Shown piece after piece: positions 8,132 through 17,384 of a stretch of 64,000 nt of DNA. The position numbers were made by a program, and so were the translations under genes. Source of the stretch: DASWIP01 sp036397635 (GTDB lineage: Bacteria > Actinomycetota > AC-67); assembly GCA_036397635.1 (NCBI GenBank), contig DASWIP010000133.1, positions 3,600-67,599 on the forward strand, read 5' to 3'. Numbering within the stretch: position 1 is the stretch's first letter; the number at the start of each line of letters is the position of its first letter. The notes under the pieces were generated by a model, which was not told where the DNA came from, ran no database searches, and worked only from the letters and a program-made list of their open reading frames with translations.

Positions 8132-9016
8132 GTGGTCCTCTTCCTGCAGTTCGCGGTGAACGGGGTCGCGACGGGCTTCGTCATCGGCCTGCTCGCGCTC
8201 AGCATCGTCATGGTCTATCGCTCGACCCGCGTGCTCAGCTTCGCCCAAGGTGCGATCGCGAGCCTTGCGACATACGTGTACTTCCAGATGCAGACCATCT
8301 GGGGGTGGCCTGCGATCGTTGCGCTTCCCCTCGCGCTCGCCGCGGCCGGGCTCATCGGCGCCGGTTCGGAGCTGGCGGTGATGCGGCCGCTTCGGCGCAC
8401 CGACACGCTGACGCGCACCGTCGCGACGCTGGGGCTGGTGCTCGTGCTGCAGGTCATCATGCGCGTGGGATGGGGCGGCAACGAGAGCTTCGTGCGTCCC
8501 CTGTCGACTTCGCGGGTGGCGCTCGGCAGCTTCACGATCGGAGTGCAGCAGCTCATCATCGCAGTCGTGGCGGTCGTTGCCGCGCTGGCGCTCGGCGCGT
8601 GGACGCGATCGAGCTACCGCGGGCTGGCGCTCTCCGCGATGGCAGAGGATCCCAGCGCCGCGCGTCTGCTCGGTGTGAACCCGACCTCGTCGTCGCTGCT
8701 CGCATGGTCGATCGGCGGCGTTCTGGCAGCGCTCGCAGGGATCCTGGTAACTCCCACGCTGGTTCTCAATCCGCTCCAGATGACGTTCATCATGGTGACG
8801 GCGCTCGGCGCCGCACTGCTCGGCAGATTCATGAGCCTGCAGCGCGCGCTGGTCGGCGGGGTGCTGATCGGAGTCGTGCAGAGTGTTACGACCGGGTACG
8901 TCTCGATCTCGGGTCTGTCCGAAACCTTCGGCTTCATCGCGGTGTTCGCCGTGCTGCTGATGACGCGCGGCGGGAGCGGATCGAGCGCGCTGCTCGCGAA
9001 GGGCCAGGCGGCATGA
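8132..9016 (+). CDS. livH: ABC permease, LivH type
   Basis: A 294-residue, highly hydrophobic protein with about eight membrane segments and the LivH-family features YRSTRVLSFAQGAIASLATY near the start and AMAEDPSAARLLGVNP, the cytoplasmic loop that contacts the ATPase. It is one of two permease halves for the substrate bound by the preceding lipoprotein. GTG 8132 is chosen because AGGAG lies five bases upstream. The gene begins eight bases after the binding protein stops and overlaps the next gene by four bases (ATGA). Confidence 0.88.
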   Translation: MVLFLQFAVNGVATGFVIGLLALSIVMVYRSTRVLSFAQGAIASLATYVYFQMQTIWGWPAIVALPLALAAAGLIGAGSELAVMRPLRRTDTLTRTVATLGLVLVLQVIMRVGWGGNESFVRPLSTSRVALGSFTIGVQQLIIAVVAVVAALALGAWTRSSYRGLALSAMAEDPSAARLLGVNPTSSSLLAWSIGGVLAALAGILVTPTLVLNPLQMTFIMVTALGAALLGRFMSLQRALVGGVLIGVVQSVTTGYVSISGLSETFGFIAVFAVLLMTRGGSGSSALLAKGQAA

Positions 9017-10935
9017 GCTGGCGCAGGACGATCCCCCCGCTGGTGGGTGTGGCAGCTCTTGCCCTCCTGACCCCTGCGCTCGGGGACTTCTGGCTGTTCG
9101 TCCTCGCGCTGACGATCATCTATGCGCTGGCATCCTTGTCTCTGGTTGTGCTGACGGGTTGGAGCGGCCAGCTCAACCTGCACGTCGCGGCGCTCGGCCT
9201 GGGCTGGGGCGCCTACAGCGTGTTCGCGCTGTCCTCGTTCGGCGTGCCGACGTTCTGGGCGCTGCTCCTCGCCGGGATCGTCACCGTTCCGTTCGCCGCG
9301 GCCGTTGCAGCGGTCGCGGTGCGGTTCCGAGGTCTCGAGCTGGCTGTTGCGACACTGGCGATCGGGCTGATCTTCGAACGTCTCGCCTTCCGCAACATCG
9401 GCAAGGCCCTGTCGCAACGTTCGAACTCGATCTCGACGCCGTTCGAGTCCTCCTTCGTGCCCATGGACCGTCCCTCGTTGTTCGGCGTCGATCTCGACAG
9501 CGATCGTGCCTTCTTCTTGTTCAGCCTCGCCATCGCGGTTGTGCTGTTCCTGCTCGTCGCGAACGTCTCGCGATCGGGTGTGGGTCGCACGCTCCGCGCG
9601 CTGCGCGAGCGAGAGATCATGGCCGAGACGCTCGGCATCCCGGTCGTTCGGTACCGGATCGGTGCCTTCGTGCTCTCGATCCTTCTCGCTGCGACGGCCG
9701 GCGGGCTGTTCGCGGCACTCAAGCTCGGGATAGCGCCCGACTCGTTCAACATCAATCTGTCGTTCAACCTGCTCGCCGCAACCGTGATCGGCGGGATCGG
9801 CTCGATCGGCGGGGCCGTGATCGGCGGGGTCCTGGCTGCGCTCCTGCCCGAGGTCGTGCAGTCTGGCCCGCTGGCTATCTTCTCTGGTGAGCGGTTGTTC
9901 CTCGTGTTCGGCCTCGGCATGGTCGTGGCGCTGTGGCGTCTGCCCGAAGGACTGGCGGGGATCGGCGCGCGGCTGCGGCGCCGCGCGCGCGCGGCGCCGC
10001 CCTCGGAGGCGGCGGGCGTGGACACCACGTTGCCGGCACCGGGGCTGGTGCCCCACACCAACGGGGAGCTCGCGGAGGTCGAGGTCGAGCGGCGGATCTA
10101 CGGCAGCAGGCTGGACCGGCACGCGCGGCCGACGCTGCTGCGAACCGACGGCATCCGGATCGCATTCGGCGGTGTGCAGGCGCTCGGTGGCGTGGACATC
10201 TCGATCCCTCAGGGTGAGATCTGCGCGCTGATCGGACCGAACGGGGCCGGGAAGTCGACGCTGTTCAACTGCATCAGCGGGCTGCTTCCACCCGATGAGG
10301 GCCGCGTGTACTTCGACGGGGCGGACGTGACCGAACTGAGCACGCATCGGCGGGCGGCGCGCGGCGTCGCCCGAACCTTCCAGACCGTCGAAGCGTTCCG
10401 GAACCTGACGGTGGAGGGGAACCTGATGGTCGCCGGGCATCTGACCCGGTCCGCGGGGGCCTTCGCCGAAGCGCTCGCGCTGCCGGCCGCGCGCAGGAGC
10501 GACCGCGCGTTACGCGACCGCGCGCGCCGGGTGATCTCGACGCTCGGCCTAGACGCGGTCGCCGACCGGCGCGCCGGCGAGCTGCCCCTCGGCTTGCTGC
10601 GCGTCCTGGAGTTCGGCATGGCCCTGGTGCCGCGCCCCCGCCTGTTGCTGCTCGACGAGCCGAGCGCCGGGCTCGACGCGAATGAGACCGCCTCGCTGGC
10701 CGATCTGGTGGCGCGCGCGCGCACCGCGTACGGGCTCAGCGTGCTGCTGGTCGAGCACGATATGTCGATGGTGTCGTCCCTCGCCGAGCACGTGTACGTC
10801 CTGGACTTCGGTCGCATCATCGCGCAGGGGACTCCCGAGCAGGTTCGGACCGATCCGATCGTGATCGAACGATATCTGGGTCAGATCGAGGGCATGTTCG
10901 AGGATGTGGGAGGAGGGCGTCGTGCTCGTCGTTGA
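9013..10935 (+). CDS. Fused LivM permease and LivG ATPase
   Basis: A 640-residue fusion. Residues ~1-330 are a LivM-type permease (LVVLTGWSGQLNLHVAALG, RALREREIMAETLGIP and a GGIGSIGGAVIGG stretch). After a charged linker, residues ~375-635 are an ABC ATPase with Walker A GPNGAGKST, a Q-loop in RTFQTVEAF, Walker B LLLLDEPSAGLD and the switch histidine in LLVEHDMS. The signature region reads LPLGLLRVLEF rather than a canonical LSGGQ, as is common in LivG. Normally these are separate genes. Here the permease half and one ATPase are covalently joined, and the partner LivF follows with a 14-base overlap. Confidence 0.88.
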   Translation: MSWRRTIPPLVGVAALALLTPALGDFWLFVLALTIIYALASLSLVVLTGWSGQLNLHVAALGLGWGAYSVFALSSFGVPTFWALLLAGIVTVPFAAAVAAVAVRFRGLELAVATLAIGLIFERLAFRNIGKALSQRSNSISTPFESSFVPMDRPSLFGVDLDSDRAFFLFSLAIAVVLFLLVANVSRSGVGRTLRALREREIMAETLGIPVVRYRIGAFVLSILLAATAGGLFAALKLGIAPDSFNINLSFNLLAATVIGGIGSIGGAVIGGVLAALLPEVVQSGPLAIFSGERLFLVFGLGMVVALWRLPEGLAGIGARLRRRARAAPPSEAAGVDTTLPAPGLVPHTNGELAEVEVERRIYGSRLDRHARPTLLRTDGIRIAFGGVQALGGVDISIPQGEICALIGPNGAGKSTLFNCISGLLPPDEGRVYFDGADVTELSTHRRAARGVARTFQTVEAFRNLTVEGNLMVAGHLTRSAGAFAEALALPAARRSDRALRDRARRVISTLGLDAVADRRAGELPLGLLRVLEFGMALVPRPRLLLLDEPSAGLDANETASLADLVARARTAYGLSVLLVEHDMSMVSSLAEHVYVLDFGRIIAQGTPEQVRTDPIVIERYLGQIEGMFEDVGGGRRARR

Positions 10936-11632
10936 GGGGATCGATTCCTTCTACGGACGCGTGCAGGCGCTGCGCGGCGTCACGCTATCGGTTGCCGACG
11001 GCGAGATGGTGGCATTGTTCGGCGCGAACGGCGCCGGGAAGACCACAACGCTGCGCGCGATCTCGGGGATGGTGTCCACGCGCGCCGGCGCGATCTCATT
11101 CGAGGGCAGGGACCTCGGCGGCCTGACGCCCGAGCGGGTGGCCGCGCTGGGCGTCGCGCACATCCCGGAGGGCCGCGGCGTGTTCTCCGGGATGACGGTC
11201 TGGCAGAACCTGAAGATGGGCGGCTTCGTGCACCGCCTGCCGCCCGACGAGCTCGATCGCCGCATCGACGAGGTGCTCGCGTTGTTCCCGCGGCTCGGAG
11301 AGCGGATGGGTCAGGCCGCCGGCACGATGTCGGGAGGCGAGCAGCAGATGCTGGCGATCGCGCGCGCGCTCATCGGCCGGCCGAAGCTGCTGATGCTCGA
11401 TGAGCCGTCGCATGGGCTCGCCCCCAAGGTGGTGCAGGAGCTGTTCGAGCTGCTGGCGAAGCTCCGTGCGGGCGGTACGTCGTTGCTGATCGTCGAGCAG
11501 TACGCCGCCGTCGCGCTGTCGGTGGTCGATCGGGGCTACGTCCTCGAACGGGGCAGGGTCGTCTCCGAAGGAGCGGCCGCGCGGCTGCGGGCCGACTGGC
11601 ACGAGCTGGCCGGCGCCTATCTGGGAACGTGA
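10922..11632 (+). CDS. livF: ABC ATPase, LivF type
   Basis: A 236-residue ATPase with Walker A GANGAGKTT, Q-loop region, the complete signature MSGGEQQMLAIARAL, Walker B LLMLDEPSHGLAP and the switch region LIVEQYA. It should pair with the ATPase domain of the preceding fusion and power the transporter. GTG 10922 is chosen because GGAGGAGGG lies four bases upstream. The stop overlaps the following gene region. It is the only stand-alone LivF in the window and may also serve the second transporter, which lacks its own. Confidence 0.9.
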   Translation: MLVVEGIDSFYGRVQALRGVTLSVADGEMVALFGANGAGKTTTLRAISGMVSTRAGAISFEGRDLGGLTPERVAALGVAHIPEGRGVFSGMTVWQNLKMGGFVHRLPPDELDRRIDEVLALFPRLGERMGQAAGTMSGGEQQMLAIARALIGRPKLLMLDEPSHGLAPKVVQELFELLAKLRAGGTSLLIVEQYAAVALSVVDRGYVLERGRVVSEGAAARLRADWHELAGAYLGT

Positions 11633-11643
11633 TGGAGGTCACG

Positions 11644-13191
11644 ATGGAACGCTGCGGAAGGGTGCGATGGGGGGCGAGGATCTCGCTCCTCTTAGCCGCG
11701 TCTTCGCTGGCTCTCGCATCCGCCACTCCGGTCGTCGCGCAAGAGGAGGCCGGGCGCCGCGCGGCGATCAACGGCTTCGCGCGCGCCGCCGGCATCTTCG
11801 CGCCGTTCGCCGTCAACCCGAACTTCGACTTCTGGCCCGTCTACAGCCTCTCGGAGATCGACTCCAACTCCTCGCACGGCGTGAGCGCCGGGTTCTGGCC
11901 GGGCTTCCTGGTCGATGCGACGTTCTTCCAGTTCGGCTATCAACCGTTCGAGCGCGCCTTCTTCGGCGTCGCCGAGACCCTGTGGCCGAGCACGCCGTTG
12001 GATGCCTCCGCGGGAACCCACGACTTCGAGCGGTTCTGCCGGGCCGGCGAGGTGTCCACCGTGCCGTTACCGTTCGGGCTCGGCGAGGGTGCGTTCCCGG
12101 AGCCTCTGCTGACCGGGTGCCAGTCGATGTATGCGCAGTACCGACCGTTCGTCCCGTGGGAGGCCGGTGCTGCGGACTCGAGCAGCGATGAAGCCTTCAC
12201 GGCCGGGCGGGCGACGAATTCGTCCTTCCGGTTCGGTCCGGTCGCGGCCGAGATGGTGCGCGCGTCATCATCGTCGGATGCCCGCGGGCTGGAGGCGCTG
12301 ACGTCGGAGGCGCGCGTGCTGGTTCGCGATCTGCAGATCGGCACCGACCTGCGGATCCGCGAGCTGAGGTCTCACGCGGTCGCCGTCGCCGACGGGACCA
12401 GCGACGGAGCGACGATCGATCACGGCGTCAACCTCATCGACGCGACCTTCCAGGGAGAGCCGATCGAGATCGGCGGATCGGGCGTGATCGAGCAACCTGA
12501 CATCGGAAACGTGAACGAGCAGCTCGCCGCGCAAGGCATCGAGGTGCGGCTGCTCGAGGGATCAGGTCGCACGCAAGGCGGTGTCGCCCAAGCGGAGGCC
12601 GGTGGTCTGGTGATCAGGTTGCGCAGGCAGGGAGCGCCGCCGGAACTCCGAGAACCCGCCGACCAGGCGTGCGATCAACTCGCGACGTTGGAGCCGGAGC
12701 CGGTCACGTCCGTGGACGAGGAGATCGCGAGCAATCCGCTCTACGACGACCGGCCGCCGTACAACCAGACGCCGCAGAGGGCCGAGTTGCACGAGAGCGT
12801 GCCTCCCCCGGTGGGATGTCCGCTGGTGCTGATGCAGCGCGCGCTCGACGTCGGCATCGTGCTCGGGGGCGCGAGCGCCGGCGCGCGGCTGCAGCCGCTG
12901 CCGCCGCTGCCGACGTTCGACTTCGGGGACCTCGACACGGATCCGTTCCCCTTCTTCGGCGATCCGCTGCCGGCCGGCGGTTTCGGCCCGAGCCTCCCGG
13001 GGTCGTCGCCGTCGTTGCCGAGCTTCGGCGAGGTGCCGCCGGTCCCGTTGGAAGAGGTGACGCGGAGCGCGCTGCTCGATCTCGGTCCCGAAGTCGCACG
13101 GACCGTTCGCGTGATCTACGGGGGGATGGTCGCGCTGCTCGCACTCTCACTGGTGGGGCGGCGCGTTTTCCGAACGCTGGTGATGCAGTGA
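11644..13191 (+). CDS. Secreted protein with C-terminal membrane anchor, unknown function
   Basis: A 515-residue protein with a signal peptide (cleavage likely after VVAQ, near residue 28) and a large extracytoplasmic region. A Pro-rich stretch follows (about residues 415-465), and one C-terminal membrane span ends in a basic tail (VIYGGMVALLALSLVGRRVF). ATG 11644 has GGAGG five bases upstream. I recognise no family. It follows livF by 11 bases, so it probably belongs to the transport operon, and a small membrane protein follows. The same order, an anchored protein end then a paralogue of that small protein, appears at 64000-63275. A surface receptor or accessory component for the transporter is a guess. 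Confidence 0.65.
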   Translation: MERCGRVRWGARISLLLAASSLALASATPVVAQEEAGRRAAINGFARAAGIFAPFAVNPNFDFWPVYSLSEIDSNSSHGVSAGFWPGFLVDATFFQFGYQPFERAFFGVAETLWPSTPLDASAGTHDFERFCRAGEVSTVPLPFGLGEGAFPEPLLTGCQSMYAQYRPFVPWEAGAADSSSDEAFTAGRATNSSFRFGPVAAEMVRASSSSDARGLEALTSEARVLVRDLQIGTDLRIRELRSHAVAVADGTSDGATIDHGVNLIDATFQGEPIEIGGSGVIEQPDIGNVNEQLAAQGIEVRLLEGSGRTQGGVAQAEAGGLVIRLRRQGAPPELREPADQACDQLATLEPEPVTSVDEEIASNPLYDDRPPYNQTPQRAELHESVPPPVGCPLVLMQRALDVGIVLGGASAGARLQPLPPLPTFDFGDLDTDPFPFFGDPLPAGGFGPSLPGSSPSLPSFGEVPPVPLEEVTRSALLDLGPEVARTVRVIYGGMVALLALSLVGRRVFRTLVMQ

Positions 13192-13230
13192 TGCTGGTGA
13201 TGCAGTGATGCCGTGCGATGAGGTGACGAG
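13192..13230 (+). repeat. Short imperfect tandem repeat at gene junction
   Basis: The end of the anchored-protein gene and the gap after it contain two copies of CTGGTGATGCAGTGATG (about 13179-13212), a slippage-type duplication that includes the stop codon. No function is assigned. Confidence 0.5.
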
Positions 13231-13677
13231 ATGATGGAAGAGGTGATGATGACGAAGCCTGTTCCTTCCGCGAGGTCGGAGGGATACCACGCCGAGGTCG
13301 GCGACGAACCGTCCGCCGGCGGCCGTCTCCTGCTCGGTTGGATCCTGATCGGGGTAGCGGTGGTGATGCTCATCGCGGGGTGGATCGGCGTCAGCGCGAA
13401 CCCGGCCGTGGCGGTGCAGCTGTCCTACTTCTTCAGCGGCGGCATGGGCGGGCTGCTCGCGGGGATCATCGGGATCGGTCTGCTGGTCTCCGATGACATC
13501 CGTCGGGATCGCGCGCGCATCGGCAAGCTCGAGGCCACGGTGCTGGAGATGCGAGAGCTCTTGCTCGCGCAGGCCGAGCTGCTGCAGGGCCTCGAGGGCG
13601 ACGCGCGCGAGACGCCACCGGAGGAGCCGCGCCCTCCCGCGCGGCGATCCCGAGGCGGGGGAGCGCAACGTCGCTGA
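13231..13677 (+). CDS. Small two-span membrane protein, paralogue of gene at 63275
   Basis: A 148-residue protein with a polar N terminus, two hydrophobic segments (about residues 31-53 and 69-88) separated by GVSANPAVAVQLSYFFSGG, then a coiled coil (RRDRARIGKLEATVLEMRE) and a basic Pro-rich tail. The core aligns closely with the reverse-strand gene at 63275-63691: GVSA, QL.YF.S, the LVS end of the second span and RD..RI are shared. It lies 40 bases after the anchored surface protein. No function is known to me. The coiled coil suggests oligomerisation or a partner-binding role at the inner membrane face. Confidence 0.65.
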   Translation: MMEEVMMTKPVPSARSEGYHAEVGDEPSAGGRLLLGWILIGVAVVMLIAGWIGVSANPAVAVQLSYFFSGGMGGLLAGIIGIGLLVSDDIRRDRARIGKLEATVLEMRELLLAQAELLQGLEGDARETPPEEPRPPARRSRGGGAQRR

Positions 13678-13848
13678 TGCGAGGTCGTAAGTGTCCGATT
13701 CGTCGGGATGAATCCCCCCTAGGGGGGAAGGGCATCCCCCCACGGTGGCGAATCGGTCAAAGAGAAGAACCGCGCCGCCCGGACGGCAGCGAGAGGGCCG
13801 GGTCGGGGGGATCCGCGCGGAGGCGCGGAACGAAAGGGGGTCGGAAGC
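13678..13848 (+). promoter_or_regulatory. Structured leader before secreted-protein gene
   Basis: The 171-base gap contains a perfect 14-base palindrome CCCCCCTAGGGGGG (13714-13727) directly after GGGATGAAT. It also contains a hairpin with seven-base arms TCCGCGC/GCGCGGA (13812-13829) about 20 bases before the next start codon. The pattern could be a structured RNA leader or an operator. It matches no riboswitch class that I can recognise by eye. Confidence 0.35.
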
Positions 13849-14490
13849 ATGCGCTCGAAGCGAGCGACCATGATGGTCGTGCTGGGGCTCGGCGCCATCG
13901 CGATGGCCGCGACGGTGCCGGTGGGTGCGTCGTCGGCGTACCACATGAACGGCCAGGGATCGCTGACGCTCGGTGGCGGCGGCCTGCCGTCGTGCATGGG
14001 CGGTCAGGGGGACTGCGCGAACGTCGATATCCCGTTCTCGTGGGGCGAGCTCACCGTGCAGGGGCTCGGTCCGCTGCAGGATCAGAACGTTGCCGGCCAG
14101 TACAACTGCAACTCGGAGGGCTCGAACTTCGAGAGCCGCATCCGAGGCAACACCAGCAACTTCGAGCTGACGTTCAACTTCCAGTGCGAGTTCTTGACGG
14201 GCCTCGGGCCGAGGTACATCAACGGCTGGTTCTCGAACGTGACCTCGGGCGCCGGCGGCGCGTACCACAGCGTGGCCGACCACCCGCATCCGACGCCGGT
14301 CGCGGCGGGTGTCCCGACGTTCAAGGGATACTTCATCGCCTCGGACACCAACAACATCGATCCGGATCTTGTGACGGCGAGCAACGGCGACCCGATGAGC
14401 TGCATCGGTGGCTTCGCGCCGACGGCCATGAACGGGTTGCGTATGCAGACGGCCGCTTTCCTCGGAGCGTGTACCGCGGTCGCTGCCTGA
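13849..14490 (+). CDS. Secreted cysteine-containing protein, unknown function
   Basis: A 213-residue protein with a clear signal peptide (cleavage near PVGASSA, residue ~28) and a mature part rich in Gly, Asn and Ser. It has six cysteines probably forming disulfides (for example SCMGGQGDC and YNCN) and a beta-rich composition. It has no membrane anchor, so it should be released or cell-wall associated. No family is recognised. AAAGGGGG lies about ten bases before ATG 13849. It is the middle gene of a run of exported proteins between the two transport systems. Confidence 0.65.
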   Translation: MRSKRATMMVVLGLGAIAMAATVPVGASSAYHMNGQGSLTLGGGGLPSCMGGQGDCANVDIPFSWGELTVQGLGPLQDQNVAGQYNCNSEGSNFESRIRGNTSNFELTFNFQCEFLTGLGPRYINGWFSNVTSGAGGAYHSVADHPHPTPVAAGVPTFKGYFIASDTNNIDPDLVTASNGDPMSCIGGFAPTAMNGLRMQTAAFLGACTAVAA

Positions 14491-14554
14491 TCGAGTCGAG
14501 CAACGTGCGACGGGGGGCCGAGATGCCCCCCGTCCCGCATCTGTGAGGGAACCG

Positions 14555-17380
14555 ATGACGAACCGCCGCATCCTGCTCGCCGCGCTCGCCGCGGCGCTGC
14601 TCGCGGCGCCGTTCGCCGTACCCGTTCACGCCGCAGCGGCCGAGGGCTCGATCGACCAGACAGGCTTCTTCCCCTCCGAGATGTTCGCCGCTCGACGCCA
14701 TCTCGAGATCGACGCAGGAGCGCGACGGCTCTTCGAGATCGGCCAGCTCGAGCAGCGCGCCGGCATGACCATCGTCGCGCGCGACCTGGATGGCTTCGCC
14801 GAGATCGGCCGGATCACGATCCCGGGATCGCAGTCGGGATTCGGCGGCCGCCTGTCGGCGGTCGATGAGCTCCGGCACCGGATGTACGTGCTGTATCCCC
14901 TCGGGCACGCCGACGACGCGGCCGTGCGCGACGTGCTGGGTCAACGCCAGAGCGGCCAGGTCATCGACGAGGCCGTGCGCGTGCTGTTCGGCGTCGCGGT
15001 GATCGACACGCTCCGGCTCCGGGTCGTCGGCTCGGGCTCGCTGGCACTGATGCAACCGGCGCTGCAGCAGGACCGGCAAGAGTCGAACTTCCTCGGGATC
15101 AAGGCGATGAGCTACTTCCGGGACGGAGGCCGCGACCTGTTGTACTTCGTCACGGAGATCCCGCTCGGCGTGGGGAACCTGGCGGTGAGCAATCACAGCG
15201 TCGTGGTCCATCAGGTGGACGTCGCGCGCCTGCTCGATGTCGCAACCTCGGCGTCCGCCGTCGATTGGAGCCATCCGGTCCCGCAGTGCGGGCTCACGAT
15301 GGCGCGAGATGTTCCCGGCATCGTGTTCCGTTCGGCGGTCACGCCGACGCTCACGATCCCTTGCCGGCAGGGTGGAGCGCAGGGCATCCTCCCCGGAGGA
15401 CAGCCCCTGGAGACGCCCGGGGTCGTGCAGATCACCTTGACGCCGGGTGATACCCCGGCGGACACCAGCCGGTTCACCACGGATCTGTACGCGATCAGCG
15501 GGAACCTGCAGTGGGGTCAGACCGTCGTCGATCCCGGCACCGAGCGATTGATGGTGCAGATCGACGGAAGCACGACCGAGGCGGCGATCTGGGTGTTCGA
15601 CATCCCGAGCGCGTCGTGGGTCGGCCTGGTGTCGCTGCCGCAGGTATTCGCCAGCGGTGGAACCATGGCGCTCGGCGTCGACGTCGCGCTCAGCCGGCTG
15701 TACGCGGTCTCGCGCGCGGATCCCTCGGCCCGGGGCGCCAGCACGATCGCCGCATCGTCGACGCGCGCGGCAGGCTCCGACCAGGGCCGGCTGGTGTCGT
15801 TGACGCCGACGCCGACACCGGGCAAGGGGAAACCTGCGATCGATCCGGTCCGGCACAGGTCGGTCGTCGCCGCGCAGGGCGGCTACCTGGTCCTGCGGGA
15901 CACCATCCCGCCCCGGGCCGAGATCGCCGCCGCCGATCCCGACGCGAACACCCTGGACGTCCTCGAGAGCGCGCGCACCGATGTGAACTTCGTCGGCGGA
16001 GCGCAGGCGTACGGCATGCGCATCCGTTGGGTCGGCGGGCGCCGCGGGGTCGAGCGCAACGCCAACGCCGTCGTCGAGAACCCTCCGTCGTTCCTGCAGC
16101 CGAACACCGGCGGGATCCTGCCGCCGCCGCCGGCGGAGGGGACCCGCGACGTGCATCTCGCCCGCGTGATCCACACAACCTTGACCAACGGAGAGGCGGC
16201 CGCGCACGCGACCGGCGGGCAGCGAGACCTGGAGAACACCGATGCCGATCTCGGTGGATGGACCGGGTACCTGCGTCGGTGGGGTGGACCGGATCTCACC
16301 GATCAACGGTGGCCGTACCCCACCGTGGACTGCGCCGACTTCGGCAGCGCCGACGATAAGCGGCAGGGAGCCGACTACGGCGCCGCGGTCACCTGTGACC
16401 GCGGCGGCACGACGGTCACCGCGGTGGCCGTCGACGAGAGCTTCCAGCGAGGCGAAGTGCTGCGATACGGCCAGGCGCGCGCGCGCAGCACGGTCGTGCG
16501 GGATCCGGTGCGCGGGGTGGTCTCGGTCGCCGAGGCCGAGATCGTCGGGCTCGAGCTCATGGGCATGATCACGCCGCCCGACGCAGACCAGCCGGTGCTC
16601 GCGGCGGTCGCGGGGATCGGACGCGTCGTGACCCGCGCCGAGACATGGGCGACGGGCCGGTCGCACTCGTCGAACGGGGTGGGCGCCGGATCCCGGTTCG
16701 AGCGCACGCTCGAGGATGTCTGGATGGTGCAGGACGGCCAGCGGCGATCGATATGCGGTTCGCTCAACGCGACATCCGAAGACGTCGAAGGCGAGCAGCG
16801 CTGCGACGCCCACACGGTCGCCGAGGCGTTCAACCGCACGCTCGGGCTTCGCGTGCGCGTCGAAGCGCCCGATCCCGAGCCGATGCGCGCGCGCGGGACG
16901 CCCGGCGGCTTCGAGGCGCTGATCGTCCGCGACCCCTTCGAGCGCGCGAACGACGCCGCGGTCAACGGGGAAGCCGACGAACGGCGCCTCGAGGTCCCCG
17001 GTCTGGTGATCACAGCGTTCAACGACGGCCGCGTCCCGTCCCGCGTCGTGGTGTCGCTCGCCGGCGTGTCGGCCGAATCCCACTACGGCATCTTCCTCGT
17101 CTCGCAGGCTGCGCCGTTCTTCCGGCCTCCGCCGGCCGCGCCCGGATCCGTCCCGCCGGTGTCGACGGGGACGGGTGGGGGAGCACCGCCGGCGGTCGGC
17201 GGCTCCGAGGGCGATGAAGGTGGGATCCCGCAGGTCCTCCGAAAGACGTTCGAAGGGATCCGCCTGACGCTGGCATCTCCGGTGCGCGCCCTACGCGTGG
17301 CCGGGCTGTGGGGTTTCCTCGCCGGACCGCTCGTGCTGTGGCTGCGGCGGAAAAGGCTCGGAATACCGGTGGGGGGATGA
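14555..17380 (+). CDS. Large secreted protein with C-terminal membrane anchor, possible beta-propeller
   Basis: A 941-residue protein with an N-terminal signal peptide (cleavage near HAAAAEG, residue ~30). The mature part contains repeated blocks such as GFAEIGRITIPGSQSGF, LYFVTEIPLG and WVFDIPSASWVGLVSL, which look like beta-propeller or quinoprotein-like blades. A Pro/Gly-rich stretch (PPVSTGTGGG) precedes a C-terminal membrane span and basic tail (LWGFLAGPLVLWLRRKR). ATG 14555 is preceded by AGGGA. No catalytic motif is identified. The gene lies four bases before the second binding-protein gene, so it is likely co-transcribed with the second transporter. A surface-exposed enzyme or adhesion role is possible but unproven. 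Confidence 0.6.
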   Translation: MTNRRILLAALAAALLAAPFAVPVHAAAAEGSIDQTGFFPSEMFAARRHLEIDAGARRLFEIGQLEQRAGMTIVARDLDGFAEIGRITIPGSQSGFGGRLSAVDELRHRMYVLYPLGHADDAAVRDVLGQRQSGQVIDEAVRVLFGVAVIDTLRLRVVGSGSLALMQPALQQDRQESNFLGIKAMSYFRDGGRDLLYFVTEIPLGVGNLAVSNHSVVVHQVDVARLLDVATSASAVDWSHPVPQCGLTMARDVPGIVFRSAVTPTLTIPCRQGGAQGILPGGQPLETPGVVQITLTPGDTPADTSRFTTDLYAISGNLQWGQTVVDPGTERLMVQIDGSTTEAAIWVFDIPSASWVGLVSLPQVFASGGTMALGVDVALSRLYAVSRADPSARGASTIAASSTRAAGSDQGRLVSLTPTPTPGKGKPAIDPVRHRSVVAAQGGYLVLRDTIPPRAEIAAADPDANTLDVLESARTDVNFVGGAQAYGMRIRWVGGRRGVERNANAVVENPPSFLQPNTGGILPPPPAEGTRDVHLARVIHTTLTNGEAAAHATGGQRDLENTDADLGGWTGYLRRWGGPDLTDQRWPYPTVDCADFGSADDKRQGADYGAAVTCDRGGTTVTAVAVDESFQRGEVLRYGQARARSTVVRDPVRGVVSVAEAEIVGLELMGMITPPDADQPVLAAVAGIGRVVTRAETWATGRSHSSNGVGAGSRFERTLEDVWMVQDGQRRSICGSLNATSEDVEGEQRCDAHTVAEAFNRTLGLRVRVEAPDPEPMRARGTPGGFEALIVRDPFERANDAAVNGEADERRLEVPGLVITAFNDGRVPSRVVVSLAGVSAESHYGIFLVSQAAPFFRPPPAAPGSVPPVSTGTGGGAPPAVGGSEGDEGGIPQVLRKTFEGIRLTLASPVRALRVAGLWGFLAGPLVLWLRRKRLGIPVGG

Positions 17381-17384
17381 GCGC

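Noticed and set aside
14333..17083. 916-codon reverse-strand open frame
   Set aside because: It lies opposite the 941-residue exported protein, which has a signal peptide, ribosome-binding site and membrane anchor; the antisense product has no recognisable features.
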